Shown piece after piece: positions 44,279 to 54,232 of a stretch of DNA of 64,000 bases. This DNA comes from Nonomuraea glycinis (GTDB lineage: Bacteria; Actinomycetota; Actinomycetes; Streptosporangiales; Streptosporangiaceae), in contig NZ_BMNK01000005.1 of assembly GCF_014646515.1 (NCBI RefSeq), positions 119,690 through 183,689 on the forward strand, in the 5' to 3' direction. Made by a program: the position numbers and the translations under genes. How positions within the stretch are numbered: the first letter of the stretch is position 1; each line of letters opens with the position of its first letter. The notes beneath the pieces were generated by a model. The model saw only the letters and a program-made list of their open reading frames with translations, searched no databases and was not told where the DNA came from.

Positions 44279-44636
44279 GAAGCTCCGCGTCTCCCGTCTG
44301 ACGTTGTCCCTCAAAAGCTGGCGATCTGGATAAATGCATCGAATCCGGATTTATGCCGAGATACCCGGCATTACGCCTTCCCCGAAGTCCACACATTCCC
44401 CGCCAACATTCCGAATTGGGACCCTATACGTTCCCCTGCATAGATGGCGAGAGGTCCGTGGATCTCCACCCGGGAGACCTCCGAGGATCGGCCCCTGGCG
44501 CCGATCGCTCATTCGATCAGGGGGTGGCCGCGCAGAGAGCCGGCGCGCCCGCCCGATCGGCTTGGTGAACCCTAGTATGGCGGAATGCGTCGAAGTAGAC
44601 TTAGACGGAATTTGCTGTAGTGGATGTGGGGGAGAC
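44279..44636. other. 358-bp divergent promoter region
   Basis: No gene is supported here. It separates the polysaccharide operon from the ATPase gene. The segments near 44330-44450 and 44560-44625 are less GC-rich and should hold the two promoters. No distinct operator is recognised. Confidence 0.5.
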
Positions 44637-46145
44637 ATGATGAGGACGAGCCTGCTTGCCAAGCCGGACGACGTGGTCGACCGCGACCGGGAGTGGGGTC
44701 TGCTCGCGGAGTTCCTCACTGACCCGGATCCCGCGATGCGGCTCGGGATCGTGTCCGGGCGTCGGCGGCACGGGAAGTCGTACCTTCTCCAGGCTCTGTC
44801 CGAGCAGGTCGGCGGCCTGTACGTGACCGCGGTCCGGGAGGAGGGGCGGCTGCCCGCGATCCGGCGGTTCAGCGACGCGGTCGCCGCTCATGCCGGTCTG
44901 CGGCCCGGAAGTCTGCGCCTGACGGACTGGCGTGACGTCCTGTCCAACGCCCTTGAGGTGGTCGCCCGTTCGCCTCACCCGCTCCTGGTGATCGACGAGT
45001 TGCCGTACCTGCTCCAGCACTCGCCTGAGATCCCGGGGCTGCTCCAGCAGTCGTACGACGAGCGCCAGCGCGGGACCCGCTCCGGTGCTGGGCCGGGTCC
45101 GCGGCTGATCCTGTGCGGCTCCGCGATGAGTGTCATGCACGAACTGCTCTCAGGGACCAAGCCGCTGCGGGGTCGGGCCGTGGTCGATCTACGGCTCGGG
45201 CCCTTCGACTACCGGGACAGCCGGACCTTCTGGCAGATCAGCGATCCGCTGACCGCGCTGAAGGTGCACGCGGTGCTCGGCGGGGCGCCCGGCTATCGGC
45301 CGGTGGCCGGGCGGCCGCATCCGGACGACGGCTTCGACGCCTGGCTCACCCGGACGTTGCTCGATCCGGGCAGAGCGGTCTATTCGCGTACCGAGACCGA
45401 GTATCTGCTGCGCGAGGACCCGAGGATCACGCAGCACACGCTCTATTACGACATCCTCACCGCGATCGCGCAGGGCGCCGGCACGCCCAGCAAGATCGGC
45501 GCCGCCCTGGAACGCCCGCGCAACGCCGTCGCCCATCCGCTGGGTGTGCTGGAGTCGACCGGTTACATCCGGCGCGAGCAGGACATCCTGCGCGCCCGGC
45601 ATCCGGTCATCACCCTCGCCGACCCGGTCATCCGCTTCAACCAGCTCATCACCCTCCCGCAGGCCGCCGCCGTGGAGCAGGGCTTCGCCGAGCAGGTGTG
45701 GCAGCAGTCCGCCCCGACCTTCAACTCCAAGATCCTCGGGCCGCACTTCGAGGACCTGGCCCGCGACTTCACTCGCCGTTACGCTCATGCCTTGCTGTCC
45801 GGCGGACTGCCCGGTCCGGTCGGCACCACCGAGGTCGCCGACCCGGTCGCTCGGACGAAGCATGAGGTCGACGTCATCGCCCTGGCCGCGGGCGAGCGCC
45901 CGCAGGCGCCCCGCGCGAGGATCGCGCTCCTGGGGGAGGCCAAGGCGACCGTCGCCCGCCGCGGGACCGGTGACCTGGAACGCCTGGAGCGCATCCGCGA
46001 CCTGCTCACTGATCAGGGGTACGACACCGCCGCCACGACCCTGGCCCTGTACTCCCTGCACGGCTTCTACCCGGACCTGGTGGAACTGGCCGACCGGCGC
46101 GACGACCTCCTCCTGGTCGACCTGCCCGCCCTCTACGGAAGGTGA
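44637..46145 (+). CDS. AAA-type ATPase with C-terminal nuclease-like (DUF234) domain
   Basis: A 502-residue protein from ATG 44637 (a second ATG at 44640 has better spacing to GGGGGAG). Walker A is GRRRHGKS in RLGIVSGRRRHGKSYLLQAL, and Walker B is LLVIDELPYLL. After the ATPase core (about 1-240) comes a winged-helix segment (GTPSKIGAALERPRNAVAHP, LGVLESTGYIRRE) and a C-terminal PD-(D/E)XK-like part with EVDVIALAAGE and LLGEAKAT. This order is that of the archaeal ATPase_2/DUF234 family, whose role is unclear. It stands alone. Confidence 0.88.
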   Translation: MMRTSLLAKPDDVVDRDREWGLLAEFLTDPDPAMRLGIVSGRRRHGKSYLLQALSEQVGGLYVTAVREEGRLPAIRRFSDAVAAHAGLRPGSLRLTDWRDVLSNALEVVARSPHPLLVIDELPYLLQHSPEIPGLLQQSYDERQRGTRSGAGPGPRLILCGSAMSVMHELLSGTKPLRGRAVVDLRLGPFDYRDSRTFWQISDPLTALKVHAVLGGAPGYRPVAGRPHPDDGFDAWLTRTLLDPGRAVYSRTETEYLLREDPRITQHTLYYDILTAIAQGAGTPSKIGAALERPRNAVAHPLGVLESTGYIRREQDILRARHPVITLADPVIRFNQLITLPQAAAVEQGFAEQVWQQSAPTFNSKILGPHFEDLARDFTRRYAHALLSGGLPGPVGTTEVADPVARTKHEVDVIALAAGERPQAPRARIALLGEAKATVARRGTGDLERLERIRDLLTDQGYDTAATTLALYSLHGFYPDLVELADRRDDLLLVDLPALYGR

Positions 46146-46248
46146 CGGTGGGGCTGGGGCCCCAGGACAGGATATCGACTCTGCGTTGGTATCATCCCGA
46201 CAGGGCGTCGGGAAGTGAGACCGTGGCGCCACGGAAAAGGGGCTTTCC

Positions 46249-46554
46249 ATGCACATGATCATGAACCGCATCGACGTTCCCGCCGAGGACGCCAAGGCGT
46301 TCGAGGCCACCTTCATGGAGAGCATGCGCGCCACGCTCGACGGCGTGCCCGGCCTGCGGCGCAGCTCCCTCCTGCGTCCCACCGAGGAAGGGCAGCCCTA
46401 CGTGTCCACGATGGAGTTCGACTCCCGTGCGGGCTTCGTCGCCTGGCTGCGCTCCGACTCGTTCAAGGCCGCCCACTCCGACCGGGAGGCGCCCGGCATG
46501 AACACCTCTTCCGCCATCGAGCAGTACGAGGAGATCGGGACGATCACCGGCTGA
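46249..46554 (+). CDS. Antibiotic biosynthesis monooxygenase-like (ABM) protein
   Basis: A 101-residue ferredoxin-like fold protein. MIMNRIDVPAEDAKAFEATF, RRSSLLRPTEEGQPYVSTME and AWLRSDSFKAAHSD follow the ABM pattern of strand-helix-strand-strand with a W-x-S-x-x-x-F region. Small ABM proteins act as cofactor-free oxygenases or haem degraders. ATG at 46249 follows an AAAGGGG site. It is convergent with the TetR gene. Its substrate is not evident. Confidence 0.85.
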   Translation: MHMIMNRIDVPAEDAKAFEATFMESMRATLDGVPGLRRSSLLRPTEEGQPYVSTMEFDSRAGFVAWLRSDSFKAAHSDREAPGMNTSSAIEQYEEIGTITG

Positions 46555-46590
46555 CAGCGGCCCACCGGGCTCCTGGGCCGCCGCGCCGGC

Positions 46591-47181
46591 TCAGGGCGTC
46601 GTGCTGTCCGGGGTGCGTACGAAGGGTTCGAGCAGGGTTCGGGCGGATTCCCAGACGGTTTCCGGGTCGGTGCCGGATTCGATCAGCCGGGATCCGACGA
46701 ACACGATGGCGTTGATCATTTCTGCGGTCTCGGGCACGGTGGGGATGCCGAGGGTGCGTAGTGTCTCGGCGAGTGGTTCCAGGAGTTGCTGATGCATGGC
46801 GCGGCTCTGTTCGGCGACGTTGTCGCCGGGTGCGACTTTCGCGAGGACGGTGGCCAGTGCGTGTTCGCCTTCGGTGATGAGTTGGAAGTTGGTCAGTACG
46901 TAGGCGAGTACGCGGTCGGCGGGGGTGGTGGCGGCGTCCATCGCGGCGGTGACCCGAGCCGACCAGCGGGGGAAGACGTCCTGCACCACCGCGTTGAGGA
47001 GGTCTTCTGCTGAGCGGAAGTATTGGTAGAGGCTGGGCCGGGCCAGTCCGGCGCGTGCGGCGACCCGGGCCAGTGTCGGTGGGCGGCCGGTCTCGGTGAG
47101 GATGTCCCTGGCCGCGTCGAGCAGTGCGCGCTGCTGGGCGGCCCGGTGCTCGGCCACGGTCGGCGCCTGGATGCGTGGCAC
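46591..47181 (-). CDS. TetR-family regulator
   Basis: A 196-residue repressor with the N-terminal helix-turn-helix RALLDAARDILTETGRPPTL, ARVAARAGLARPSLYQYFRS and an all-helical ligand domain. Just upstream on the same strand lies the last part of an ABC transporter ATPase, so the gene probably belonged to an ABC-exporter operon and controlled it. The ligand is unknown. Confidence 0.92.
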   Translation of the reverse strand: MPRIQAPTVAEHRAAQQRALLDAARDILTETGRPPTLARVAARAGLARPSLYQYFRSAEDLLNAVVQDVFPRWSARVTAAMDAATTPADRVLAYVLTNFQLITEGEHALATVLAKVAPGDNVAEQSRAMHQQLLEPLAETLRTLGIPTVPETAEMINAIVFVGSRLIESGTDPETVWESARTLLEPFVRTPDSTTP

Positions 47182-47205
47182 CTGCCCTCCTCTACCCTGG
47201 TCGGT

Positions 47206-47275
47206 CTACTGCGACAGTCTCCCATCCACCATCGACAGGACGCGGTCGCAGTGGCCGAGCACGTCGTGCTCAGAC
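47206..47275 (-). pseudogene. 3' remnant of an ABC transporter ATPase gene
   Basis: The minus strand reads EHDVLGHCDRVLSMVDGRLSQ before a stop. This is the typical ending of a MacB/LolD-type ABC ATPase (His switch region, then D-R-V-L-x-M-x-D-G-R-L). Everything upstream is gone, replaced by the end of the TagC-like gene, whose stop overlaps the joint. Confidence 0.65.
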
Positions 47276-48229
47276 GAGCTCTGTCTTGTAGAAGATGCTG
47301 GCCAAGCGCGCTCCCGAGAGGCCCGAGGCCAGGCCGAGGCACAGGCGCGGGGCGCCGGAGACGATCTGGATGGCCATGCCCTCCGGCTCGCGGTAGTCCA
47401 GGGACTTGCCGGCCACGCTGCGCGCGCGCTGGATCTGCTGCCCGGTACGCAGGTCGAGACTGGTGACGTAGGTGTTGCCCGGCGCTGGGTTCGCGTCACC
47501 GTAGGCGTTGCCGGTCAGGATGTAGGCGAAGTCCCCGTAGGCCGCGTACCCCTGGAAGGTGCCCAGTCCGGACGGCTGGGCCACGTCGTGCAGGGGCTCG
47601 GGCGTGCCCGACTTCACCGCTGACAGCGCGTACACCGCGAAGCGGAACGCGCTCCCGTCCCAGTAACGCATGATCAGGCGGTCGGTCGAGGGATCGATCG
47701 CACAGGTGGTGTTGGTCGCGCCGGCGATGAGCGTGTACTTGGTGAGCGCCGTTGACGACGTCGTCAGCGTCTGGCCGTTGACGAACTTGAACCTTGCCAG
47801 CCTGGTGCCCCGGGAGCTGCCGTCGTCGCTCACCCCGTCGGTCTCCGTCCACAGGTAGGCGGCGGCCCCCGACGGCTCGACGCCGATCTGGACGCCGTGG
47901 CCGAAGCCCTGGAGGTACATGTGGCCGAGAATCGCACCGGTCAAGCTCAGCTTGGTCAGGCACAGGTGACCGGCGGCATTCGAGCCGCTGCCGTTCCGGA
48001 CCTGGACCGTGTAGATGTGTCCGTGGACGTTGTCGATGGTGAACGACTGCATGACGGTCTCGTCGTACAGGGCCTTCTTCCAGATCAGCGAGGTCGAAGG
48101 GGCGGTCAGGTCGAACCGGCCCGCCGCACCGGCAGCGGTCGCGGCCGCCGGCGCCAGCGCGGCCGTCGCGGCGACCCCGGCGCCGAGCTTGAGGAGTCCT
48201 CTGCGGGTAACGGGCCCATGAAGTGTCAT
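47270..48229 (-). CDS. Tat-exported TagC-like beta-propeller protein
   Basis: A 319-residue secreted protein with a Tat signal (TRRGLLKLGAGVAATAALAP). The mature part, RFDLTAPSTSLIWKKALYDE, FTIDNVHGHIYTVQVRNGSG, LCLTKLSLTGAILGHMYLQG, FGHGVQIGVEPSGAAAYLWT and CLGLASGLSGARLASIFYKT, matches the actinomycete proteins annotated teichoic acid biosynthesis protein C or phage baseplate-like. They probably form a beta-propeller at the cell surface. The enzymatic role implied by the name is unproven. Its end is joined to the ABC-ATPase remnant. Confidence 0.85.
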   Translation of the reverse strand: MTLHGPVTRRGLLKLGAGVAATAALAPAAATAAGAAGRFDLTAPSTSLIWKKALYDETVMQSFTIDNVHGHIYTVQVRNGSGSNAAGHLCLTKLSLTGAILGHMYLQGFGHGVQIGVEPSGAAAYLWTETDGVSDDGSSRGTRLARFKFVNGQTLTTSSTALTKYTLIAGATNTTCAIDPSTDRLIMRYWDGSAFRFAVYALSAVKSGTPEPLHDVAQPSGLGTFQGYAAYGDFAYILTGNAYGDANPAPGNTYVTSLDLRTGQQIQRARSVAGKSLDYREPEGMAIQIVSGAPRLCLGLASGLSGARLASIFYKTELV

Positions 48230-48308
48230 CTCGACGTCCGTTCGCTCAGCGAGCTTTCGTGATCACCTTTACTTTAGGTCGAACATGATCGAACGCCAGG
48301 CGGACCGT

Positions 48309-49388
48309 TCAGCGCAGGGGGCGGAAGAAGGCGCGGATGTCGGTGACCAGGAGGTCGGGGGCCTCCATGGCGGCGAAGTGGCCGCCGCGGTCGAACTCCG
48401 ACCAGTGCACGACGTTGTCGTTCTGTTCGGCGACGCGGCGGATGCCGGCGTCGCCCGGGAAGACCGCCACCCCCGTCGGGACGCGCGAGGGCCCCAGCGG
48501 CTGCGACCAGTCCATCGCGCCGTCCTTGTACAGGCGGGCGGCGGAACCGGCCGTGCCGGTGAGCCAGTAGACGGTGACGTTGGTGAGCAGCTGGTCGCGG
48601 TCGACGGCGTCTTCGGGGAGCTCGGCGGCCGGGTCGGTCCACTCCTTGAACTTCTCGACGATCCAGGCCAGCTGCCCGGCCGGGGAGTCGTGCAGGCCGT
48701 AGGCCAGGGTCTGCGGACGGGTGGACTGGATGGCCGAGTATCCGGAGCGGTCGCCGGTGGGGAAGCCCAGGGCTCCGTTGACGTGGACGCCCACGACCTG
48801 ATCGGGTGCGATCCGGCCCAGGACGGGCGAGATCAGCGAGCCGGTGTCGCCGCCCTGGGCCCCGTAGCGGGCGTAGCCGAGCCGGTGCATCCACTGCGCC
48901 CACGCCCGTGCGATCCGCTCCAGGCTCCACCCGGTGCTGCGGGCAGGGCCCGAGAACGCGAACCCGGGCAGGGACGGCGCCACCACGTGGAAGGCGTCGG
49001 CGGGATCGGCGCCGTGCCCGCGTGGATCGGTGAGCGGGCCGATGACCTTCATGAACTCCACGATCGAGCCCGGCCAGCCGTGGCTGAGGATCAGCGGGAG
49101 CGCGCCGGGCTCGGGGGAACGCACGTGCAGCGCGTGCAGCCGCTCCCCGTCGATCACGGTCGTCACCTGGGGGAACCGGTTCAGTTCGGCCTCGTGGACG
49201 CGCCAGTCGTACGCGGTCATCCAGTGGTCGGTGAGGCTCTTCAAGTAACCGACGGGCACGCCGTACGACCACGCGGGGGCCGGTGCGTCGTCGGGCCAGC
49301 GGGTGCGGGCGAGTCTCGCGCGCAGGTCGTCCAGATCGGCCTGCGGTATCGCGATGCGAAACGGTCGCAGCGCGGTGTCTCCTGGCAT
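48309..49388 (-). CDS. Epoxide hydrolase (EHN type)
   Basis: A 359-residue alpha/beta hydrolase with the N-terminal EHN lid (about 8-115: FRIAIPQADLDDLRARLART, YLKSLTDHWMTAYDWR). The catalytic Asp lies in YGAQGGDTGS, the oxyanion segment in LILSHGWPGSIVEF and the catalytic His in DRGGHFAAMEAPDLL. It hydrolyses epoxides to diols through a covalent ester. The ribosome site before ATG 49388 is GGAG-like. No pathway genes adjoin it, so a detoxifying role is likely. Confidence 0.93.
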   Translation of the reverse strand: MPGDTALRPFRIAIPQADLDDLRARLARTRWPDDAPAPAWSYGVPVGYLKSLTDHWMTAYDWRVHEAELNRFPQVTTVIDGERLHALHVRSPEPGALPLILSHGWPGSIVEFMKVIGPLTDPRGHGADPADAFHVVAPSLPGFAFSGPARSTGWSLERIARAWAQWMHRLGYARYGAQGGDTGSLISPVLGRIAPDQVVGVHVNGALGFPTGDRSGYSAIQSTRPQTLAYGLHDSPAGQLAWIVEKFKEWTDPAAELPEDAVDRDQLLTNVTVYWLTGTAGSAARLYKDGAMDWSQPLGPSRVPTGVAVFPGDAGIRRVAEQNDNVVHWSEFDRGGHFAAMEAPDLLVTDIRAFFRPLR

Positions 49389-49575
49389 GCGGTGCTCCTT
49401 GCGCTCCGGCGTCGGTGACGTACGGTCGCGATCACCCAGCCGCCGGGACTCCTGGCGCCGGCGCGGGAGGCTCCTGCTCCCGGGGCTCCGCCGACGCTAT
49501 GGTACGGCCGAGGTTGACGGCGGGAGCCGGGGCGCCGGGACGGCCAGAGCGGATGCCCGACCGGCCGCCGAAGCG

Positions 49576-50145
49576 TCACACAGGCAGGCCCGCTCTGTCG
49601 GCTTCGGTGAACAGGAGGGTGGGTTCGGCGACGATGTCGCGGCCCGTCTCGCTCTTGTAGATCGCGTCGACGCTGCCGAACCTGGCCTCGGCGTAGTCGA
49701 AGCCGAGGAGCGACGCGCCCCGGCGGACCGTTGCCTCGTCCGGGCCTTCGATCTCGACGAAGGTGGGCAGGCCGGGCCAGGTGTCGATGTCGAAGACGAG
49801 GTCGTCGAGGCGCCACTCCTCGCGGTAGTTCTCCTGGTAGCGGACCTCGCGCAGGCCGAGACCGCGCAGGATGCCGGCCATGGCGAGGGGATCGGCGACC
49901 TCGGTCTCGATCTCGGTGGTGCCGTCGATGACGGTGGCGTCCGTGACGTGCTTGAGCGTGAGAGTGGTGCGGGTCCCTTCGTCGCGCAGGCGGAGCCACT
50001 GGCCGCTGCCGAGGGTGTCGTTCTCGAAGATCTTGCGGGTGAGGAGGGTGCGGGGGAATGCCTGGACGGCGCCCAGGGCGGTCAGCTTGGTCCGGAGATC
50101 GGCGACGTCGACGGACAGGAACGTGGCCTCGTACTCGTGCTTCAT
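49576..50145 (-). CDS. CYTH-domain protein (class IV adenylate cyclase/ThTPase-like)
   Basis: A 189-residue CYTH protein. The N-terminal H-E-Y-E-A-T corresponds to the E-x-E-x-K motif in an altered form, and the beta-barrel continues with WLRLRDEGTRTTLTLKHV, TEIETEVADPLAM, YREEWRLDDLVFDIDTWPGL and TFVEIEGPDEATV. Members bind triphosphates with metals; functions range from cAMP synthesis to thiamine-triphosphate hydrolysis. Which applies here cannot be told. It is divergent from the formate dehydrogenase operon by about 130 bp. Confidence 0.88.
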   Translation of the reverse strand: MKHEYEATFLSVDVADLRTKLTALGAVQAFPRTLLTRKIFENDTLGSGQWLRLRDEGTRTTLTLKHVTDATVIDGTTEIETEVADPLAMAGILRGLGLREVRYQENYREEWRLDDLVFDIDTWPGLPTFVEIEGPDEATVRRGASLLGFDYAEARFGSVDAIYKSETGRDIVAEPTLLFTEADRAGLPV

Positions 50146-50274
50146 GGATCTCCCTCGCTCGGAACCTGGGTGACGGCGCGGCGTGCGGGCCGGGAGCGGC
50201 CCATTCTCCCGGGCAGGTACGGCCGGAGCGCGTCCGCCGGAATAGGCCAGCCGAAACCGGGCATGGGACGCACC

Positions 50275-53200
50275 ATGTCAGGAAGGGGCTGGTTGGCCCG
50301 CTGGCCGGTGATCCGCCAGCTCAGGGGCCAGGACGGCAGGAGCGACGCCGTACGGTCGCCCCGTACGGACGCGCTGCGCCCGCGCACCGAGGACGCCGCC
50401 ACGGTGGCGCGCTCCATCTGCCCCTACTGCGCGGTCGGCTGCGGCCAGCTCGTCTACGTCGAGGACGGCAAGGTCACCCAGATCGAGGGCGATCCCGACT
50501 CGCCGATCTCCCGGGGGCGGCTGTGCCCCAAGGGGTCGGCCAGCAAGCAGCTCGTCACCCATCCGGGCCGTCAGACCCAGGTGCTCTACCGCAGGCCGTA
50601 CGGCACCGGCTGGGAGCGGCTCGACCTGGACACCGCGATGGAGATGATCGCCGACCGGGTGGTGCGCACCCGGCGGGAGACCTGGGAGGAGACCCACGAG
50701 GGCAAGGTCGTGCGGCGCACGATGGGCATCGCCAGTCTGGGCGGGGCGACGCTCGACGACGAAGAGAACTACCTGATGAAGAAGCTCTACACCGCCCTCG
50801 GCGCCGTCCAGGTGGAGAACCAGGCCCGTATTTGACACTCCTCCACCGTCCCCGGTCTGGGGACCAGCTTCGGGCGTGGCGGCGCGACGACCTTCCAGCA
50901 GGATCTGGCGGAGGCGGACTGCATCGTCATCCAGGGCTCCAACATGGCCGAATGCCACCCCGTGGGGTTCCAGTGGGTGGTGGAGGCCAAGGCGCGGGGG
51001 GCCAGGGTGTTCCACGTGGACCCGCGTTTCACCCGGACCAGCGCGCTGGCCGACCGGTATCTGCCGATCCGCGCGGGCAGTGACATCGTGCTGCTCGGCG
51101 CGCTGATCAATCACGTGCTGGCGAACGAGCTGGACTTCCGCGAGTACGTGCTGGCCTACACGAACGCCGCCACCCTCGTGTCCGAGGACTTCCGTGACAC
51201 CGAGGACCTCGACGGCCTGTTCTCCGGCTGGGATCCGGAGACGGGCACCTACGATCCGAGGAGCTGGGCGTACGAGCCCGTAGGTGAGCAGCCGTCGGCC
51301 GAGCAGGCGGAGGGCGGCCGCCGGGACGCCGAGGCGGCCGGGGCGGACACGTACGGCGCGGGCGGGCCGGCCGCGCACCCGAGCCCGCGCACCGACCCGA
51401 CGCTGACCCACCCGCGCTGCGTCTACCAGATCCTGAAGCGGCACTTCGCCCGCTACACCCCGGAGCTGGTCGAGCAGCTGTGCGGCATCCCGCGCGACGG
51501 CTTCGCCGAGCTGGCCGAGGCCGTCACCGCGAACTCCGGCCGCGAGCGCACCACCGCCTGGGTCTACTCCGTCGGCTGGACCCAGCACACCGTCGGCGCG
51601 CAGTACATCCGCACCGCCTCGATCCTGCAGCTCCTCCTCGGCAACATGGGCCGGCCCGGCGGCGGCATCCTGGCGCTGCGCGGGCACGCCAGCATCCAGG
51701 GCTCGACCGACATCCCGACGCTGTTCAACATCCTGCCGGGCTACCTGGACATGCCGAACGCCCACCGGCACGGCGGCCTGGACCACTACCTGGAGCTGGA
51801 GGGCGGCACGACGGGCTTCTGGGGCAACCGGCGCGCCTACCTGGTGAGCCTGCTCAAGGCGTGGTGGGGCGAGGCCGCCACCGAGGCGAACGACTTCTGC
51901 TTCGGCCACCTGCCACGCATCACCGGCGACCACGGCCACTACACCACCGTGATGGGCCAGATCGACGGCACCGTGAAGGGCTACTTCGTGGTGGGGGAGA
52001 ACCCCGCCGTGGGCTCCTCCGGCGGCCGGGCGCAGCGCCTCGGCCTGGCGAACCTCGACTGGCTCGTCGTCCGGGACCTGACCCTGGTGGAGACGGCCAC
52101 GTTCTGGCTGGACGGGCCGGAGCTGGAGACGGGCGAGACGCGCACCGAGGACATCGGCACCGAGGTGTTCTTCCTGCCCGCCGCGAGCCACGTGGAGAAG
52201 GAGGGCACGTTCACCAACACCCAGCGGCTGCTCCAGTGGCGGGAGAAGGCGCTCGACCCGGTCGGCGACCGCCGCAGCGAGCTGTGGTTCTACTACCACC
52301 TCGGCAAGCTGATCAGGCAGCGGCTGACCGACGACGAGATCGACCGGCCGGTACGCGAGCTGACCTGGGACTACCCGGAGCACGGCGTACACCGGGAGCC
52401 CTCGGCCGCGGCGGTGCTCCGGGAGATCAACGGGGTCGGCCCCGACGGGCGGGCCCTGTCGACCTCCACCCAGCTCCGGGCCGACGGCTCCACCACCTGC
52501 GGCTGCTGGATCTACTGCGGGGTGTACGCCGACGAGGTCAACCAGGCCGCCCGCCGCCGCCCCGGCCGGGAGCAGAGCGCCGTGGCGCCTGAATGGGGCT
52601 GGGCGTGGCCGGCCAACAAGCGCATCCTGTACAACCGGGCCTCCGCCGACCCCGAGGGCCGCCCGTGGAGCGAGCGCAAGGCGTACGTGTGGTGGGACGC
52701 CGAGCGCGGCGAGTGGACCGGGCACGACGTGCCCGACTGCGAGATCGGCAAGCCGCCCGGCTACGTGCCGCCCGAGGGCGCCTTCGCCCAGGCCTCGCTC
52801 GCCGGGACCGACCCGTTCATCATGCAGTCCGACGGCAAGGGCTGGCTGTACGTCCCGACCGGGCTCGTCGACGGCCCGCTGCCCACCCACTACGAGCCGC
52901 ACGAGTCCCCGGTCGGCAATCCGCTCTACAGCCAGCAGGCCAATCCGGCCAGGCACACCTACCACCGGCCTGAGAGCCCGTACAACGCGCCGGGGGGTCG
53001 CTTCCCTTACGTGCTGACGACGTACAGGCTGACCGAGCATCACACGGCGGGCGCGATGAGCCGGCCGCTCGCCTACCTCGCCGAGCTGCAGCCCGAGCTG
53101 TTCTGCGAGGTGTCGCCGCGGCTCGCGGAGGAGCTGGGGCTGGTCAACGGCGGCTGGGCGACGATCGTGACCAGCCGCGCCGTCGTGGAGGCCAGGGTGC

Positions 53201-53451
53201 TGGTCACCGGGCGGGTGCGGCCGCTGCGCGTCGGGGGCAGGGTCGTCCACCAGGTGGGCCTGCCGTACCACTGGGGATGGGGCGGCGGCGGGCTGGTCAC
53301 CGGTGACGTCGCCAACGACCTGATGCCGCTGGTGCTCGACCCGAACGTCTACATCCAGGAGAGCAAGGCCATGACCTGTGACGTGCTGCCGGGCCGCCGG
53401 CCGAGAGGCCCGGCGGTGCTCGACCTGCTGGAGAGGTACCGCGATGGCTGA
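50275..53451 (+). CDS. Formate dehydrogenase alpha subunit, selenocysteine-containing
   Basis: This protein has 1058 residues and is read through an in-frame TGA at 50833-50835 as selenocysteine 187 (NQARI-U-HSSTVPGLG). It is close to E. coli FdnG: N-terminal 4Fe-4S cluster SICPYCAVGCGQL (about 47-59) with LCPKG, then molybdopterin-binding blocks VVEAKARGARVFHVDPRFTR, GWTQHTVGAQYIRT, LLLGNMGRPGGGILALRGHA and QGSTDIPTLFN. The active site uses Mo or W. ATG 50275 or 50263 is the start. FdnG has a Tat signal; none is visible here, suggesting a cytoplasmic face. The next two genes supply electron-transfer subunits. Confidence 0.93.
50833..50864 (+). promoter_or_regulatory. Selenocysteine UGA with SECIS-like hairpin
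   Basis: The UGA codon (50833-50835) is followed 12 nt later by a perfect 6-bp stem, GTCCCC/GGGGAC (50848-50864), with loop GGTCT. The E. coli fdhF SECIS has the same loop and a very similar distance to UGA. The frame continues with FdnG homology on both sides, so the TGA is not a terminator. Confidence 0.88.
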
Positions 53452-54232
53452 GCGGATGGGGTTCTTCACCGACACGAGCATCTGCATCGGGTGCAAGGCG
53501 TGCGAGGTGGCCTGCAAGGAGTGGAACCAGCTCCCCGACGACGGCTTCGTCTTCGAGGCGACCTCCTACGACAACACCGGCACGCTGGGCGCGAGCACCT
53601 GGCGGCACGTCGCGTTCATCGAGCAGTCACGGCCGGTGGCCGCCGGCGGTGACGACGGCGTGGATCGGTGGCTGATGTCCTCCGACGTGTGCAAGCACTG
53701 TACGCACGCCGCCTGCCTGGACGTCTGCCCGACCGGGGCGCTGTTCCGGACCGAGTTCGACACGGTGGTGGTGCAGTCCGACGTCTGCAACGGGTGCGGC
53801 TATTGCGTGCCCGCCTGCCCGTACGGCGTGATCGACCGGCGGGAGGACGACGGGCGGGCCTGGAAGTGCACGATGTGCTACGACCGGCAGCTCGGTGGCC
53901 TGGAACCGGCCTGCGCCAAGGCGTGCCCCACCGACTCGATCCAGTTCGGGCCGCTCGACGAGCTCCGGGCGCGCGCCGAGGAGCGGGTGACCCGCCTGCG
54001 CGCCGACGGCAACACCGAGGCCCGCCTGTACGGCGAGAGCCCCGACGACGGGGTGGGCGGGGCGGGGGCGTTCTTCCTGCTGCTGGACGAGCCCGAGGTG
54101 TACGGCCTGCCGCCGGATCCGGTGGTGACCACGCGTGACCTGCCCGCCATGTGGCGCTGGGCGGGCGCGGCGGCGCTGTCGGCGGTGGGCGCCGTGGCCC
54201 TCGCCTTTCTGGGCACGGGAGAGCGGCGGTGA
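53444..54232 (+). CDS. Formate dehydrogenase iron-sulfur (beta) subunit
   Basis: A 262-residue ferredoxin-like subunit from ATG 53444 (GGAGAGG site), overlapping the alpha-subunit stop by 8 bp. Four 4Fe-4S clusters are indicated by CIGCKACEVACKEW, CKHCTHAACLDVCPTG, CNGCGYCVPACPYG and CTMCYDRQLGG with CAKACPTDS. The final 30 residues form one membrane helix (AAALSAVGAVALAFLG), as in FdnH. It passes electrons from the alpha subunit to the membrane subunit encoded next. Confidence 0.95.
   Translation: MAERMGFFTDTSICIGCKACEVACKEWNQLPDDGFVFEATSYDNTGTLGASTWRHVAFIEQSRPVAAGGDDGVDRWLMSSDVCKHCTHAACLDVCPTGALFRTEFDTVVVQSDVCNGCGYCVPACPYGVIDRREDDGRAWKCTMCYDRQLGGLEPACAKACPTDSIQFGPLDELRARAEERVTRLRADGNTEARLYGESPDDGVGGAGAFFLLLDEPEVYGLPPDPVVTTRDLPAMWRWAGAAALSAVGAVALAFLGTGERR

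Noticed and set aside
50833..50835. TGA read as a normal stop splitting the formate dehydrogenase gene
   Set aside because: Homology continues in the same frame on both sides, and the SECIS-like hairpin and linked Sec genes explain the TGA.
50278..53517. Very long minus-strand frame opposite the formate dehydrogenase
   Set aside because: It is an antisense shadow caused by high GC at third positions; no motifs are seen.
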